A stretch of DNA of 64,000 nt. Origin: Streptomyces griseoviridis. GTDB lineage: Bacteria; Actinomycetota; Actinomycetes; Streptomycetales; Streptomycetaceae. Shown piece by piece: positions 16,188-25,502 of this stretch; position 1 is the first letter of the stretch, and the number at the start of each line of letters is the position of its first letter. The position numbers and the translations under genes were made by a program. The notes beneath the pieces were generated by a model. The model worked only from the letters and a program-made list of their open reading frames with translations, had not been told where the DNA came from and searched no databases. Location: the NCBI GenBank assembly GCA_014649155.1, contig BMSM01000002.1, forward strand, positions 372,001 to 436,000, in the 5' to 3' direction.

Positions 16188-17393
16188 GTGACCCGACTCC
16201 ACGACCCCTTCCGGCGCGGACAGCTGGCCGCCGCCGCGCTGTTCTGCTCCCTCGGCTTCCAGTACGCCACCTGGGCCGCGCGCATCCCCGCCGTCAAGAC
16301 GGACCTCGGTCTGAGCCCGTCCGAGGTGGGCGTGCTGCTGATGGCCGCCGGCGTCGGCGCCGCGGTCTCCTTCCCGCTGGTGGCCTGGCTGATGCGGCGC
16401 CTCGGATCGCGCCGCCTCGCCCTGCTCTCCCAGCTCTGCCTCGCCCTGCTCCTGCTCGCCCTGGCGGCGGCCCCGGACTACCGGACGGCCCTGCTGGTGA
16501 TGGGTGTCGACGGCGTGCTCGTGGGCTGTCTGAACGTCGCCATGAACGCCCAGGGTGCCGCCCTGGAGGCCCGGTTCGAGCGGACCACCATGGCCCGGCT
16601 GCACGCCACGTTCAGCGCCGGGTCGCTGCTCGCCGCCCTGGTCGCCTCCGGCATGACCGCGTTCACCGAGTCCGTCGCGGCGCACTTCGGCGTCGCGGTC
16701 GCCCTGCTGCTGGCCCTGGGCGCCGTCGCGCGCACCGGACTGCTCACCGAGGAGACCGCCGCGCCGGCGCCCGCGCCCGGACGGAAGAAGCGCAGGAGCC
16801 GGTCCCTGCCGAGCGCGCTCACCCTGTGGATGTGCTGCGCCATGGTCTTCGGCACCGTCGCCGAGGGCGCCATGAACGACTGGTCCGCCCTGTACCTGAA
16901 GGACGTCGCCGGGGCGTCGGCCCGGCTCGCGCCGCTCGGGATCGCCGTGGTGTCCGGCGCGATGCTGCTCGCCCGGCTCTTCGCCGACGGCCGGCGCGAA
17001 CGCTGGGGCGACCGGCGGGTCGTCCTCCTCGGCAGCGCGCTCGCCGCGACGGCGCTGGCCTGCGCGCTGCTGGCCGGCGGGGTGCTGCCCGCCCTGATCG
17101 GCTTCGCTTTCGTCGGCCTCGGCGTCGCCGCCGTGACACCCTGCGTCTACGCGGCGGCGGCCCGGCAGGGCTCCGACGCCCTCACCCTCGTCGCCGCCAT
17201 GGGCACCACCGGTCTGCTGGCCGGGCCGCCGTTCATCGGCTTCCTCGCGGACGCCGTCGGCCTGGCCTGGGGGATGGCCGCCGTCGCCGGATCGGCAGCG
17301 GTGGTGACCCTGTGCGCCACCCGGATCCGCTGGGAGCCGGCGCCCGCCCCGGCCGCCCCGGTCACTGCGCCAGAGCCGCCTCGGGTCCCATGA
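16188..17393 (+). CDS. MFS transporter, probable exporter
   Basis: 401 residues with about twelve membrane helices in two halves split by a basic linker (PGRKKRRSRSL, about residue 200). FQYATWAARIPAVKTDLGLS and VGCLNVAMNAQGAALE recall the family related to E. coli YbjJ-type transporters. The GTG start is 5 nt after the acetyltransferase stop, so it ends the PhyH operon and most likely exports the product. Its last 32 nt overlap tail-to-tail with the L,D-transpeptidase gene. Confidence 0.85.
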   Translation: MTRLHDPFRRGQLAAAALFCSLGFQYATWAARIPAVKTDLGLSPSEVGVLLMAAGVGAAVSFPLVAWLMRRLGSRRLALLSQLCLALLLLALAAAPDYRTALLVMGVDGVLVGCLNVAMNAQGAALEARFERTTMARLHATFSAGSLLAALVASGMTAFTESVAAHFGVAVALLLALGAVARTGLLTEETAAPAPAPGRKKRRSRSLPSALTLWMCCAMVFGTVAEGAMNDWSALYLKDVAGASARLAPLGIAVVSGAMLLARLFADGRRERWGDRRVVLLGSALAATALACALLAGGVLPALIGFAFVGLGVAAVTPCVYAAAARQGSDALTLVAAMGTTGLLAGPPFIGFLADAVGLAWGMAAVAGSAAVVTLCATRIRWEPAPAPAAPVTAPEPPRVP

Positions 17394-18096
17394 CGACCAC
17401 CGGCTTCTTCGCCGGGTCCAGCTCCCGCAGCAGGACGCGCATGTGCTCCTCGCTCAGCGAGACGCAGGCGTTGGTCGGCCCGTCGTGGTCGACGTGGAGC
17501 CACACCCCGCCGCCCTTCTCCTCACCCAGCGGACGGGTGTTGTCCAGCGGGGTGGTGCCGGGCACCCGGTTGTAGTCGATGGCGACGACGTAGTCGAAGG
17601 AGCCCTCCAGCGACTCCCCGAAGTGCCCGGTGCCCTCGGCGTGGAAGTCCGGGTCCTCGTCGTAGGGGAGCTTCGCCCACGGTGCGGGCAGCCGCCCTCC
17701 GGCGTCGGTGAGGGTGAACACGCCGATGGGGGTGCGCAGGTCGCCCGCCTCGTGGTCGCGGGTCCAGCCGCGCAGCCCGTTGTGCGCCGGCCAGGGACCG
17801 GCGACCGCCCGCCAGCCGTGGTCGGCGCCCCGCTCGTAGAGCACGACCCGGGCGCGGTTGCCGTCCTCCGTGGTGCCCCGCACCACCACGGCCTGCCGGG
17901 CGGCGGCCGGGACCCGGGCGCGCAGGGCGGGCCCCACCCCGGGCAGGGGCCGGGCGGCCGTCCGCGCCGGGGCGGCACCGGGCGCGGGCGTCCCTTGCGA
18001 AGAGGTGCCGCGTGGCTCCGGGGTACAGCCGGTTCCCAGCAGGCCGGCGCAGACCGCGGCGCCGAGCGCACAGGCCAGGGCTTTCCTCAGGGTCAT
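17362..18096 (-). CDS. L,D-transpeptidase (YkuD domain) lipoprotein
   Basis: 244 residues. A lipoprotein signal ends in LLGTGC with Cys24 lipidated, placing the enzyme outside the membrane. The catalytic domain has HVDHDGPTNACVSLSEEHM, a variant of the YkuD His...Ser-His-Gly-Cys motif in which Asn-Ala precedes the Cys nucleophile. Such enzymes form 3-3 peptidoglycan crosslinks. The ATG at 18096 follows GGAGAACGGT; longer in-frame starts lack the signal peptide arrangement. The 3' end overlaps the MFS gene by 32 nt. Confidence 0.82.
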   Translation of the reverse strand: MTLRKALACALGAAVCAGLLGTGCTPEPRGTSSQGTPAPGAAPARTAARPLPGVGPALRARVPAAARQAVVVRGTTEDGNRARVVLYERGADHGWRAVAGPWPAHNGLRGWTRDHEAGDLRTPIGVFTLTDAGGRLPAPWAKLPYDEDPDFHAEGTGHFGESLEGSFDYVVAIDYNRVPGTTPLDNTRPLGEEKGGGVWLHVDHDGPTNACVSLSEEHMRVLLRELDPAKKPVVVMGPEAALAQ

Positions 18097-18329
18097 ACCG
18101 TTCTCCGACTCCGTACGTGTCCCAGACATGCTTGACCGCTTCCGGCGCCGGTTTCCCGCAGGCCGCCCCGCCTCCCCCGTTCGGCGCAGACGGCGGGTCC
18201 GCGGGGCGGGCCGGTCCGCCGCCGGGGGTGTGAGCGGTGACACGCCCGCTCTTCCGCCGGTCCGGTGTGTGAGGAGTTGTGAAGGGGAAGTGAAGGTGCG
18301 TTCGGTGTGAGCGGGACGGGGCGGCTGCC

Positions 18330-19640
18330 GTGGGGGCGAAGGTGCGGGTGTGCGTGATCGGCGCGGGACTGTCGGGGCTGGCGGTGGGCCGTGCCCTCAA
18401 GGAGAGCGGTGTCGACTTCACGGGCTTCGACCGGGCGCCCGACGCCGGCGGCCTCTGGCGGCAGCCGGGCGCCGGTGAGCGCGGCCCGGGGTACCGGACG
18501 CTGCACCTGAACACGGCCAGGGACCTGACCGGTTACGCCGGCCGTCCGATGCCGTCCTCCTACCCGCTCTACCCCCGGCACACCGAGGTCGCCGCCTACC
18601 TGCGGGACTTCGCCGAGCGGGCCGGGCTGCTCGACCACTTCGCCTTCCGCACCGAGGTGACATCGGTGCGGCCGGCCGGCGACGGCGCCTGGACCGTCGC
18701 CGGCCGGGACGCCGACGGCACGGAGGCGTCCCGCCGGTTCACCCATGTGGTCGTCGCCTCCGGCCACCACACCGAGCCGGCCCTGCCCGACCCCCTGCCG
18801 CCGGGCGCGGACACCTTCACCGGGCGGACGCTGCACGCCCTCGACTACCAGGACGGCGCCGCCTTCACCGGCCGGCGGGTGGTCGTCGTCGGCCTCGGCG
18901 CGTCGGCGGTGGACATCGCCGCCGACCTGTCCCGGCACGCCGCGCGGACCCTGCTCTCGGTCCGCCGGGGCCTGCACATCGTCCCCAAGCAGCTCTACGG
19001 CATGTCCGTCGACCAGATCGCCGAGGCACCCTGGTTCCAGGAGATGTCCCTGGCCGGGCAGCGGAAGTTCTGCGAGGAGGCGCTGCGCGTCGCCCGGGGC
19101 CGCCTCGCCGACTACGGCCTGCCCGAGCCCGACCACCCCGTCTTCTCCTCGGCCGTGACCATCTCCGACGAGATCCTCAGCCGCATCCGGCACGGCGCCG
19201 TGCACCCCCGGCCCGCGATCGCCTCGTTCGACGGCGACCGGGTCGTCTTCGCCGACGGCACCGCGGAGCCGGCCGACGCGGTGGTCTACTGCACCGGCTA
19301 CCGCATGGACTTCCCGTTCCTGCCCGCCGGCTGCCCGCTCGCCCCGGACGGCGCGGTCGAGCTGTACCGGAGGGTGGCCGCGCCCGGCCTGCCCGGCCTG
19401 TACTTCGCCGGCCTGGTGCGGCCCGTGGGCGCCATCACCCGGCTGGTCGAGGCCCAGGCACGCTGGATCACCCGGCTCGTCACCGGCACCGCCGTCCTGC
19501 CGGCCGAGGACGTGATGCGCGAGGAGATCGCCGGATACCTCGACGCCGTCGCCGAGCGGTACGGCAGGACCCAGGGCTCCTCCATCCAGGTCGACGTGGG
19601 CCCCTACCTGACGGAACTGCGCGACGCCCTGGACGAGTGA
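18330..19640 (+). CDS. Flavin-containing monooxygenase (indole/tryptophan-modifying type)
   Basis: 436 residues. The FAD fold is [16 protein letters not shown] (GxGxxG at 11-16), the NADPH fold [14 protein letters not shown], and between them [12 protein letters not shown] is a variant of the FMO fingerprint FxGxxxHxxx. These enzymes oxygenate soft nucleophiles or N-hydroxylate amines. It faces a DMATS prenyltransferase across a shared terminator. In Streptomyces coelicolor such an FMO-DMATS pair makes dimethylallylindole acetonitrile-type compounds, so N-hydroxylation of a prenyl-tryptophan is the likely role. The GTG start at 18330 has a weak ribosome site. Confidence 0.83.
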   Translation: MGAKVRVCVIGAGLSGLAVGRALKESGVDFTGFDRAPDAGGLWRQPGAGERGPGYRTLHLNTARDLTGYAGRPMPSSYPLYPRHTEVAAYLRDFAERAGLLDHFAFRTEVTSVRPAGDGAWTVAGRDADGTEASRRFTHVVVASGHHTEPALPDPLPPGADTFTGRTLHALDYQDGAAFTGRRVVVVGLGASAVDIAADLSRHAARTLLSVRRGLHIVPKQLYGMSVDQIAEAPWFQEMSLAGQRKFCEEALRVARGRLADYGLPEPDHPVFSSAVTISDEILSRIRHGAVHPRPAIASFDGDRVVFADGTAEPADAVVYCTGYRMDFPFLPAGCPLAPDGAVELYRRVAAPGLPGLYFAGLVRPVGAITRLVEAQARWITRLVTGTAVLPAEDVMREEIAGYLDAVAERYGRTQGSSIQVDVGPYLTELRDALDE

Positions 19641-19662
19641 CGTGCGAAACCGTGCCCTGCAC

Positions 19663-19696
19663 GGAGGCTCCCGGCACGCACCCGCCGGGAGCCTCC
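19663..19696. terminator. Bidirectional terminator between FMO and prenyltransferase genes
   Basis: GGAGGCTCCCGGC at 19663-19675 pairs perfectly over 13 bp with GCCGGGAGCCTCC at 19684-19696 around an 8-nt loop. It lies midway between the two convergent stops. Confidence 0.8.
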
Positions 19697-19706
19697 CCGC
19701 GGTCCG

Positions 19707-20834
19707 CTAGGGGACGGCCGCCGCGCGAGCCGCTCGGCCGGTCCGGGCCGGAGGCCGGACCGCGTACGCCTCCGAGGACAGGTACGCCGTCACCCGGGGC
19801 GGCGCGCCCGCCTGGTGGGCCAGCGCCAGATAGGCGACCAGCCCCACGCCGTCCTCGGGGCGGCGCCCGGTCAGCGCCGGCCAGGCGCGGGCGAGCGGGG
19901 CGGGGTCCATGCCGTGCCGGCGCAGCACCCGCTCCGCGCGGGCCAGCGCCTCCCGGTCGTCCCCGGCGTAGTCCCGTACCGGGACGTGCAGGGTGAAGCC
20001 GCCGGGGACCGGGCCGTCCGGGCCGGTGAAGGCGAGGCAGGTCAGCCCCGGCCGGCCGGTGAGGACCGGCTGCCCGCCGGGGCCGGGACAGGGTCCGGCG
20101 GCCGTGCGGAAGAACTCCGCGACCACCTCCGGACGGGGCCCGTACGCCGCCCGGGACAGCTGCCCGGCCCGCTCGGCCGTGAGGCCGTCGTGGCGGCAGT
20201 ACACCTTGACCCGGGGCCGCTCCCAGTCCCCGAGGTCGAGGGCGAAGAACGGGTGCCCGTCCGCCTCCGGCAGCGCGGCGGCGGCCGAGCGGTGACCGAG
20301 TCGGCACAGCGCACGCAGGACCGTTTCCGCGGACCGCTCGGGCCCGGACGCGCCGGGATTGAGGTAGACCTTGACCCCGGGTACGCCGCCGGGCCGCAGC
20401 TCCAGCGCGACCCACAGGGCGAGCGGGCCGTGCGCGTCCGGCGGCAGGAACAGGTCCGCGACCGTGTCGAGCGGCCCGGTGGAGAAGCCCCAGCGCCGCG
20501 CCATGGCCCGGACCGCCGCGAGGCCCCGGCGGCCGTTGCGGGCCGGACCGCCCGCCCCCCACCCCGGCTCGACGAGCACCCGGAGCGCGGGGTCCGCGCC
20601 CGCCCGGAAGGACAGCGAGAACTCCACCGGGGTGTGGTCGTCGGACAGGAAGGTGGGGTCCGCCGGCGGCAGGTCCAGGGGCCGCCGGGAGAGCGGGCCC
20701 AGCGCCTCGGCCAGGACGCCGGCATAAATGCCGGCGTCCGTCCCGGAGAGCCCCGCGACCGCGCACAGACCGCGTAACTGGGCACCGGTGAACGCCCCCA
20801 GGGCCGGTCTGCCGGCGGGCCCGGAGCCGGTCAC
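19707..20834 (-). CDS. Tryptophan dimethylallyltransferase-type (DMATS) indole prenyltransferase
   Basis: 375 residues. Bacterial DMATS features are visible: LSDDHTPVEFSLSF, where the Glu would contact the indole NH, LRVLVEPGW, and basic/Tyr pairs on successive strands such as VKVYLNP, RVKVYCRHD and FTLHVPVRDY that bind the diphosphate in the ABBA barrel. It would attach a dimethylallyl group to the tryptophan ring; the position (4 to 7) cannot be told here. No Asp-rich metal motif is present, as expected for this family. Convergent with the FMO gene. Confidence 0.8.
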   Translation of the reverse strand: MTGSGPAGRPALGAFTGAQLRGLCAVAGLSGTDAGIYAGVLAEALGPLSRRPLDLPPADPTFLSDDHTPVEFSLSFRAGADPALRVLVEPGWGAGGPARNGRRGLAAVRAMARRWGFSTGPLDTVADLFLPPDAHGPLALWVALELRPGGVPGVKVYLNPGASGPERSAETVLRALCRLGHRSAAAALPEADGHPFFALDLGDWERPRVKVYCRHDGLTAERAGQLSRAAYGPRPEVVAEFFRTAAGPCPGPGGQPVLTGRPGLTCLAFTGPDGPVPGGFTLHVPVRDYAGDDREALARAERVLRRHGMDPAPLARAWPALTGRRPEDGVGLVAYLALAHQAGAPPRVTAYLSSEAYAVRPPARTGRAARAAAVP

Positions 20835-21054
20835 CGGGCCGTCCCGGCGAGGCGGGGGCCGACAAGGAGATACCCGCCCGGTGGGGCGGGTATCGGGGGG
20901 TGTGCCGGGGCCGCCGGCAGGGGATCGGACACCATGGAACGGCCGCCCATGGCACCTCCTTTACGAAATGAGCACATGGTGAAGGCCGCGTGCTCACTAC
21001 CCCCGCGGTGACACGTTCATGCGGCAGGGACGGGCCGGACGGCGGTTGCCTCCG

Positions 21055-22443
21055 TCACTTGGTGAGCCAGGTGAGGAACGAACTCCACAGGCCGCCGCGT
21101 TCGGGCCGCTGCTCCGGCGCGTCGGCCGGCCGGGGCGGCGCCGCCGGGCGCCGGGACTCCGGAGCCGCCTGGGCCGGCGTGTCCGGTGCCGCCGCGGCGG
21201 TCCGCTCCGGCCGGACCGGGGTGAACCGGGCCGGCAGCGTGGCCAGAGCCCGGTTGAAGGGACCCGGCCGCCAGGTCAGGCTGTCCTCGGGGACGGCGAG
21301 TCCGATGTCCGGCAACTGGTTGAACAGGTGGTCGATGGCTGCGACGGTGATGTGCCGGGCCGGGTCCTTCGACGGGCAGGCGTGCGGACCCGCGCTCCAC
21401 GCCAGGTGCGCCCGGTGGCCGCCGGCCCGCCGCGAATGCCCCTGGCCGGCACCCCCGTTGGCCGCCGCGAAGCTCACCATCACCAGGTCGCCCGCCCGGA
21501 GGTCCCGGCCGGCGAACTCCATGTCCCTTACCGGGTAGTGCGGCGCGTAGTTGGACATGGGCGGGTTCTCCCACAGCGTGTCGTCCAGCGCCTCCTCGAC
21601 GAGGCCGCCCTCGCGGGCGTACCGCTCGTGGGTGAGGAGCCGGTGCAGCGTGTTGCCGAGCAGGTTGCGCAGCGGCTCCGCGCCCGCGCCGAGCAGCAGG
21701 GCGAGCTGGTGGACCATCTCCTCGTCGCTGAGCCCCGCGTCGTGCCGCATCAGGTGGGAGGTGACGTCGTCACCGGGCTGGGCGCGCTTGAGGGCGACGA
21801 GTTCGCCGACGGCGCCGAACAGGACCTCGGTGGCCTTCTCGGCGTTGACCCCGTCGAACATGCCGGAGATGCCGAACAGCACCCGGTCGCCGATGCCGGC
21901 CGGGCAGCCGAACAGCTCGTTGAAGACGAACAGCGGCAGCTGCTTGGCGTAGTCACCGACCAGGTCGGCCGAACCCCGCGCGGCGAACTGGGAGATGAGG
22001 TAGCCGGATATCTGCTCGGTGCTCCGGCTCAGCCGGCGGACGTCCACCCGCGCCATGCTGTCGGTGACCGCCTGACGCAGCCGCACATGGTCGGCGCCGT
22101 CCGCGAACATGCAGTTCGGCCGGTACGCCAGCAGCGGCACGACCGGGCTGTCCGGGCCGACCTCGCCCTCGTTGAAGGCGCGCCAGCGACGCGCGTCCTT
22201 GCGGAAGGAGACCGAGTCGTTCAGCAGCTGGAGGGCGGCCGTGTAGTCGGTGACCAGCGTCGCCTCCACCCCCGGCGCCAGCTCGACCGGCGCGGCGGGG
22301 CCGTAGTGCCGCAGGTACGCGTAGTACGCCTCCGGATCGGCGGCGAACTCCGGCCCGTACAGCGGCACCCGGGCACCGGAGCCGTGGGCCGGACAGCCGG
22401 GCGGGGGGACCGGGACGGGGGCAGGGGTGGGGCGAGGGTCCAT
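21055..22443 (-). CDS. CYP157-like cytochrome P450 lacking the ExxR motif
   Basis: 462 residues. The heme-binding Cys356 lies in SAGPHACPSKDPA. The K-helix ExxR motif, normally essential, reads Asp288-Thr-Leu-Trp291 (EEALDDTLW), the same deviation as in conservon P450s (CYP157), where Trp replaces Arg. Similarity to the conservon P450 at 49156 extends to the end (LTWRPGPFNRALATLP against LTWRDSIWMRGLTALP). A roughly 50-residue Pro/Ala-rich tail ending WSSFLTWLTK is added after the P450 fold. ATG at 22443 follows GAGAG; upstream in-frame starts look non-coding. No other conservon genes are adjacent. Substrate unknown. Confidence 0.85.
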   Translation of the reverse strand: MDPRPTPAPVPVPPPGCPAHGSGARVPLYGPEFAADPEAYYAYLRHYGPAAPVELAPGVEATLVTDYTAALQLLNDSVSFRKDARRWRAFNEGEVGPDSPVVPLLAYRPNCMFADGADHVRLRQAVTDSMARVDVRRLSRSTEQISGYLISQFAARGSADLVGDYAKQLPLFVFNELFGCPAGIGDRVLFGISGMFDGVNAEKATEVLFGAVGELVALKRAQPGDDVTSHLMRHDAGLSDEEMVHQLALLLGAGAEPLRNLLGNTLHRLLTHERYAREGGLVEEALDDTLWENPPMSNYAPHYPVRDMEFAGRDLRAGDLVMVSFAAANGGAGQGHSRRAGGHRAHLAWSAGPHACPSKDPARHITVAAIDHLFNQLPDIGLAVPEDSLTWRPGPFNRALATLPARFTPVRPERTAAAAPDTPAQAAPESRRPAAPPRPADAPEQRPERGGLWSSFLTWLTK

Positions 22444-22668
22444 GCGTGCTCTCGATTCCTTGGGACGCGGTGCGGCGGGGCGGACCGGCGCGCTCGGGGT
22501 GACGGTGAGGTGCGGTCCTGGTGCCCCGCACTGCCGCGTCCCTGAAGTCGGAGATGTCGTCATCGATCCATGTGCCCGCCCCGCGAACGCGGTGATCGTA
22601 TCACCGGGCGAACTGATGACATGGGGTCAGGAAACGTGCGTAAACGACTGCCCGTCGTCGGAAGTTGA

Positions 22669-23226
22669 TCACCCGGCCGGTACCGGCGCGGCCGTCCGGC
22701 CGCCGAGCGCCGCCGAGAAGCGGTCCGTCACCTCCGCCAGGGCGCGGGCCGTGTCGGGCGCGACGGTCAGGCTCCCGTCCTCGCCGACGGCGAGGCTCCG
22801 GTCGAGGGTGAACCAGCCCGGCACGATGTGCGCCGCCCCCATCGAACTGAGCACCGGCCGCAGGGCGTAGTCGATGGCCAGCACATGGGCGGTGCTGCCG
22901 CCGGTGGCCAGCGGCAGCACCGTCTTGTCCGCCAGCGCGTACTGGGGGAGCAGGTCGAGCAGCGACTTGAGCAGCCCCGAGTAGGCGGCCTTGTAGACGG
23001 GGGTGCCGATCACGACACCGTCCGCCCGCTCGAACCGCGCCGTCGCCTCCACGATCGCCGGGTGGCGGAAGTCGGCGCCGAGCAGTGCCTCGGCCGGGAG
23101 GGTGCGCACGTCCAGCGGGACCACCTCGTGGCCCTGCGCGCGGAGCCGGTCGTCGAGGTGGCGCAGGAGCCGCGCCGTACGGGAGGTGGGGGAGGGGCTG
23201 CCGGAGACGGAGAGGACGAGAGCCAT
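22669..23226 (-). CDS. ssuE: NADPH-dependent FMN reductase (SsuE-like)
   Basis: 185 residues with the flavodoxin-like reductase fold: VLSVSGSPSPTSRTARLL binds FMN phosphate, VIGTPVYKAAYSGLLKSLLD is the family signature, and LPLATGGSTAHVL forms a further flavin loop. It supplies FMNH2 to the LLM monooxygenase encoded two genes upstream in the same minus-strand operon. Last gene of the sulfur operon; starts 49 nt after the hydrolase stop with an AAGG ribosome site. Confidence 0.9.
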   Translation of the reverse strand: MALVLSVSGSPSPTSRTARLLRHLDDRLRAQGHEVVPLDVRTLPAEALLGADFRHPAIVEATARFERADGVVIGTPVYKAAYSGLLKSLLDLLPQYALADKTVLPLATGGSTAHVLAIDYALRPVLSSMGAAHIVPGWFTLDRSLAVGEDGSLTVAPDTARALAEVTDRFSAALGGRTAAPVPAG

Positions 23227-23274
23227 CGGGGACCTTCCGGGGTAGGAGCCGGGGGCGGGAGCCCCCGGCGGGGT

Positions 23275-24048
23275 TCACCAGCTGCTGGACTCCACCGTGA
23301 TGAGTGGCCGCAGTTCGTTGCGCAGGGTCTCCAGGAACGTGACGATCTCCGCCGCCACCGAGCGGTGCTGGAGGTCGTTCAGGACATCGTGGTGGGCGCC
23401 GCGGACCACCGAGAGACGGGCCCGGGGGAGCGCGCCGGCGGTACGCCGCAGGGCCGCGTGGTCGGCGAGCGGATCGGAGTCCCCGGCGAGGAGCAGGGCC
23501 GGTACGGTGAGGCGGGCACCGGCGGCGGCGTCGAGCAGGGCCTCGGGCAGCGCCTCGTCGAGGGCACCGCGGCGCACCCCAGGGTCCCCGCTGAGCACGG
23601 CCCGGTGGGTCGGGCAGGAGGTCCGGACGTCGAGTTCGTGCTCCCAGGTGTCCGCCGGGGCCTGCGCCGCCGGCCGGCCCGGCAGTCCGGCGAGGACCAC
23701 CGCGTCCGGCGCCACGGCGGCCGGGGTGTCCGCCCGTCCGAGCAGCGCGGCGAGGGCGGCGGCGCCGGAGTCGGCGCCCACCAGGACGAGCGGGCGGGCC
23801 ACCCCGTCCGCGCCGGCCGTGTCCTCGGCCGCGGCGGCCAGCCGGGCGCCGAAGCGGGCCAGCGAGCCGAGCGGGTCATCGGCGTCGAGGCCGGGGGCGC
23901 CGGTCACCCGCACCCGGTAGGCGTCGGCGGCGAGCCGCCTGCCGAGCCGGTCATAGGTCGCCGGGGACTCCCCGCGCCCCGGCACCACGAGCACCGTGCC
24001 GCGGGTGAGCAGCCCCTCGGGGGCGTGGTGGTCGGTGTGGTCGGTCAT
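23275..24048 (-). CDS. Alpha/beta hydrolase
   Basis: 257 residues. The fold is indicated by TVLVVPGRGESPATYDRL at the start, LVGADSGAAALAALLG as nucleophile elbow (Ser in G-x-D-S-G) and the late GAHHDVLND with the catalytic His. PALLLAGDSDPL supplies the acid strand. It sits between an LLM monooxygenase and the FMN reductase, so it may cleave an ester, amide or thioester of the imported organosulfur compound. The exact bond cannot be predicted. Confidence 0.8.
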   Translation of the reverse strand: MTDHTDHHAPEGLLTRGTVLVVPGRGESPATYDRLGRRLAADAYRVRVTGAPGLDADDPLGSLARFGARLAAAAEDTAGADGVARPLVLVGADSGAAALAALLGRADTPAAVAPDAVVLAGLPGRPAAQAPADTWEHELDVRTSCPTHRAVLSGDPGVRRGALDEALPEALLDAAAGARLTVPALLLAGDSDPLADHAALRRTAGALPRARLSVVRGAHHDVLNDLQHRSVAAEIVTFLETLRNELRPLITVESSSW

Positions 24049-24084
24049 GTCGGACGCTCCTGCGGATACGAGGGGGGACGGTGT

Positions 24085-25425
24085 TCAGGCGCCGGCGAGG
24101 CGGCGCGCCTCGGTGTGGCGGTTGGCCGGGACGGGCAGGCCGAGGTGACCGCGCAGCGTGTCGGCGGTGTACCGGGTGCGGAACAGGCCGCGCTTCTGGA
24201 GCAGGGGCACCACCCCGTCGACGAACGGCTCCAGCTCGTCGTCGGTGCGGAAGGCCAGGTTGATGCCGTCGAAGGCGCCGGCGGCGAACCACTCCTCGAT
24301 GGTGTCCGCGACCGTCTCCGGCGCCCCGACGAAGGGCGAACGCCGGAACTCGTTCACCGACTCCGCCACCTGACGCAGCGTCAGGCCCTGCTCACGGGCG
24401 CGTTCGATGATCTGCGCGGCCCCGGTGCGGCCCCCCTTCTCCGCGAGGTGCGCGACGTCCGGGAAGGGCGCGTCGAGGTCGTGGACGGCGAAGTCGTACG
24501 CGCCGAAGGACCGGCCGAGCAGGGCGAGGTTGCGGTCGAAGTCGTTGTCCTCCTCGAAGATCTCCCGCTCCCGGCGCCGGGCGGCCTCGTCGGTGGCGGC
24601 CACCACCGGACCGCCGTGGACGAAGATCTTGATGTGGTCGGGGTCGCGCCCGTGGGCGGCGGTGCGCCGCTTGACGTCGGCGTAGTACTCCCGGGCCTGC
24701 TCCAGCGAGCCGCCCGGCGCGTAGACGCCCTCGGCGACCCGTGCGGCCAGGTCCCGGCCCTCCTCCGAGACCCCCGCCTGGAAGATGACCGGCTGGCCCT
24801 GCGGCGAGCGGGAGATGTTGAGCGGGCCGGCCACCTTGAAGTGCTCGCCGACGTGGTCGAGGGCGTGCAGCCTGGCCGGGTCCAGGAAGACGTTCCGCTC
24901 GACATCGGCCGGGAAGGCGTCGTCCTCGTAGGAGTCCCACAGGCCGCGGGCGACCTCCACGGACTCCAGGGCGCGTCCGTAGCGGGTGGCGTAGTCGAGG
25001 TGCTCGTCCAGCCCGTAGTTGCGGGAGGTTCCGGTGTCGAAGCTGGTGACGACGTTCCACCCGGCCCGTCCGCCGCTGATGTGGTCCAGCGAGGCGAACC
25101 GCCGGGCCAGGTTGAAGGGGGAGTTGTACGTCGAGCTGGCCGTGCCGACCAGTCCGATGCGCGAGGTGTGGGTGGCGACCGCGGAGAGCAGGGTGAGCGG
25201 TTCGAGCCGGTTGAGGTAGTGGGACGGGTAGGTGGCGTTGATGAACTGGCTGTCCACGATGAACAGCGCGTCGAACAGGGCGTGTTCGGCGGCCTGGGCC
25301 TGCCGGATGTAGTAACCGATGTCGATGCTGGCGTTCTTCGCGACGCGCGGGTCCTTCCACAGGCCGTGCTGGCCGGGGCCGCCGACGCCGTAGGGGTGCA
25401 GGGCGAGGTGGAGCGTGCGGGACAT
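24085..25425 (-). CDS. LLM-class flavin monooxygenase (NtaA/SnaA/DszA type)
   Basis: 446 residues, the usual length for this subfamily. Signature stretches are LAEH-like QAQAAEHALFDALFIVD, RIGLVGTASSTYNSPFNLAR, ISGGRAGWNVVTS and PQGQPVIFQAGVSEEGR. Members use FMNH2 from a separate reductase to oxidise sulfur or nitrogen compounds, for example DszA on dibenzothiophene sulfone and SfnG/SsuD relatives on sulfonates. With the SsuE-like gene and importer in one operon, C-S bond cleavage is the best guess. ATG at 25425 follows AGGACCCCC. Confidence 0.9.
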   Translation of the reverse strand: MSRTLHLALHPYGVGGPGQHGLWKDPRVAKNASIDIGYYIRQAQAAEHALFDALFIVDSQFINATYPSHYLNRLEPLTLLSAVATHTSRIGLVGTASSTYNSPFNLARRFASLDHISGGRAGWNVVTSFDTGTSRNYGLDEHLDYATRYGRALESVEVARGLWDSYEDDAFPADVERNVFLDPARLHALDHVGEHFKVAGPLNISRSPQGQPVIFQAGVSEEGRDLAARVAEGVYAPGGSLEQAREYYADVKRRTAAHGRDPDHIKIFVHGGPVVAATDEAARRREREIFEEDNDFDRNLALLGRSFGAYDFAVHDLDAPFPDVAHLAEKGGRTGAAQIIERAREQGLTLRQVAESVNEFRRSPFVGAPETVADTIEEWFAAGAFDGINLAFRTDDELEPFVDGVVPLLQKRGLFRTRYTADTLRGHLGLPVPANRHTEARRLAGA

Positions 25426-25502
25426 GGGGGTCCTGTCTGTGCGAGGGGCGGAAGGGACTCGGTGGGGAGGCTCGGTGGCGCAGGCCCGGTGTGAGGGGGG
25501 GC

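Noticed and set aside
22828..25494. Very long plus-strand open frame (888 codons)
   Set aside because: It is antisense to the SsuE, hydrolase and LLM genes and exists because high-GC codons rarely give stops on the opposite strand; the protein has no recognisable domain.
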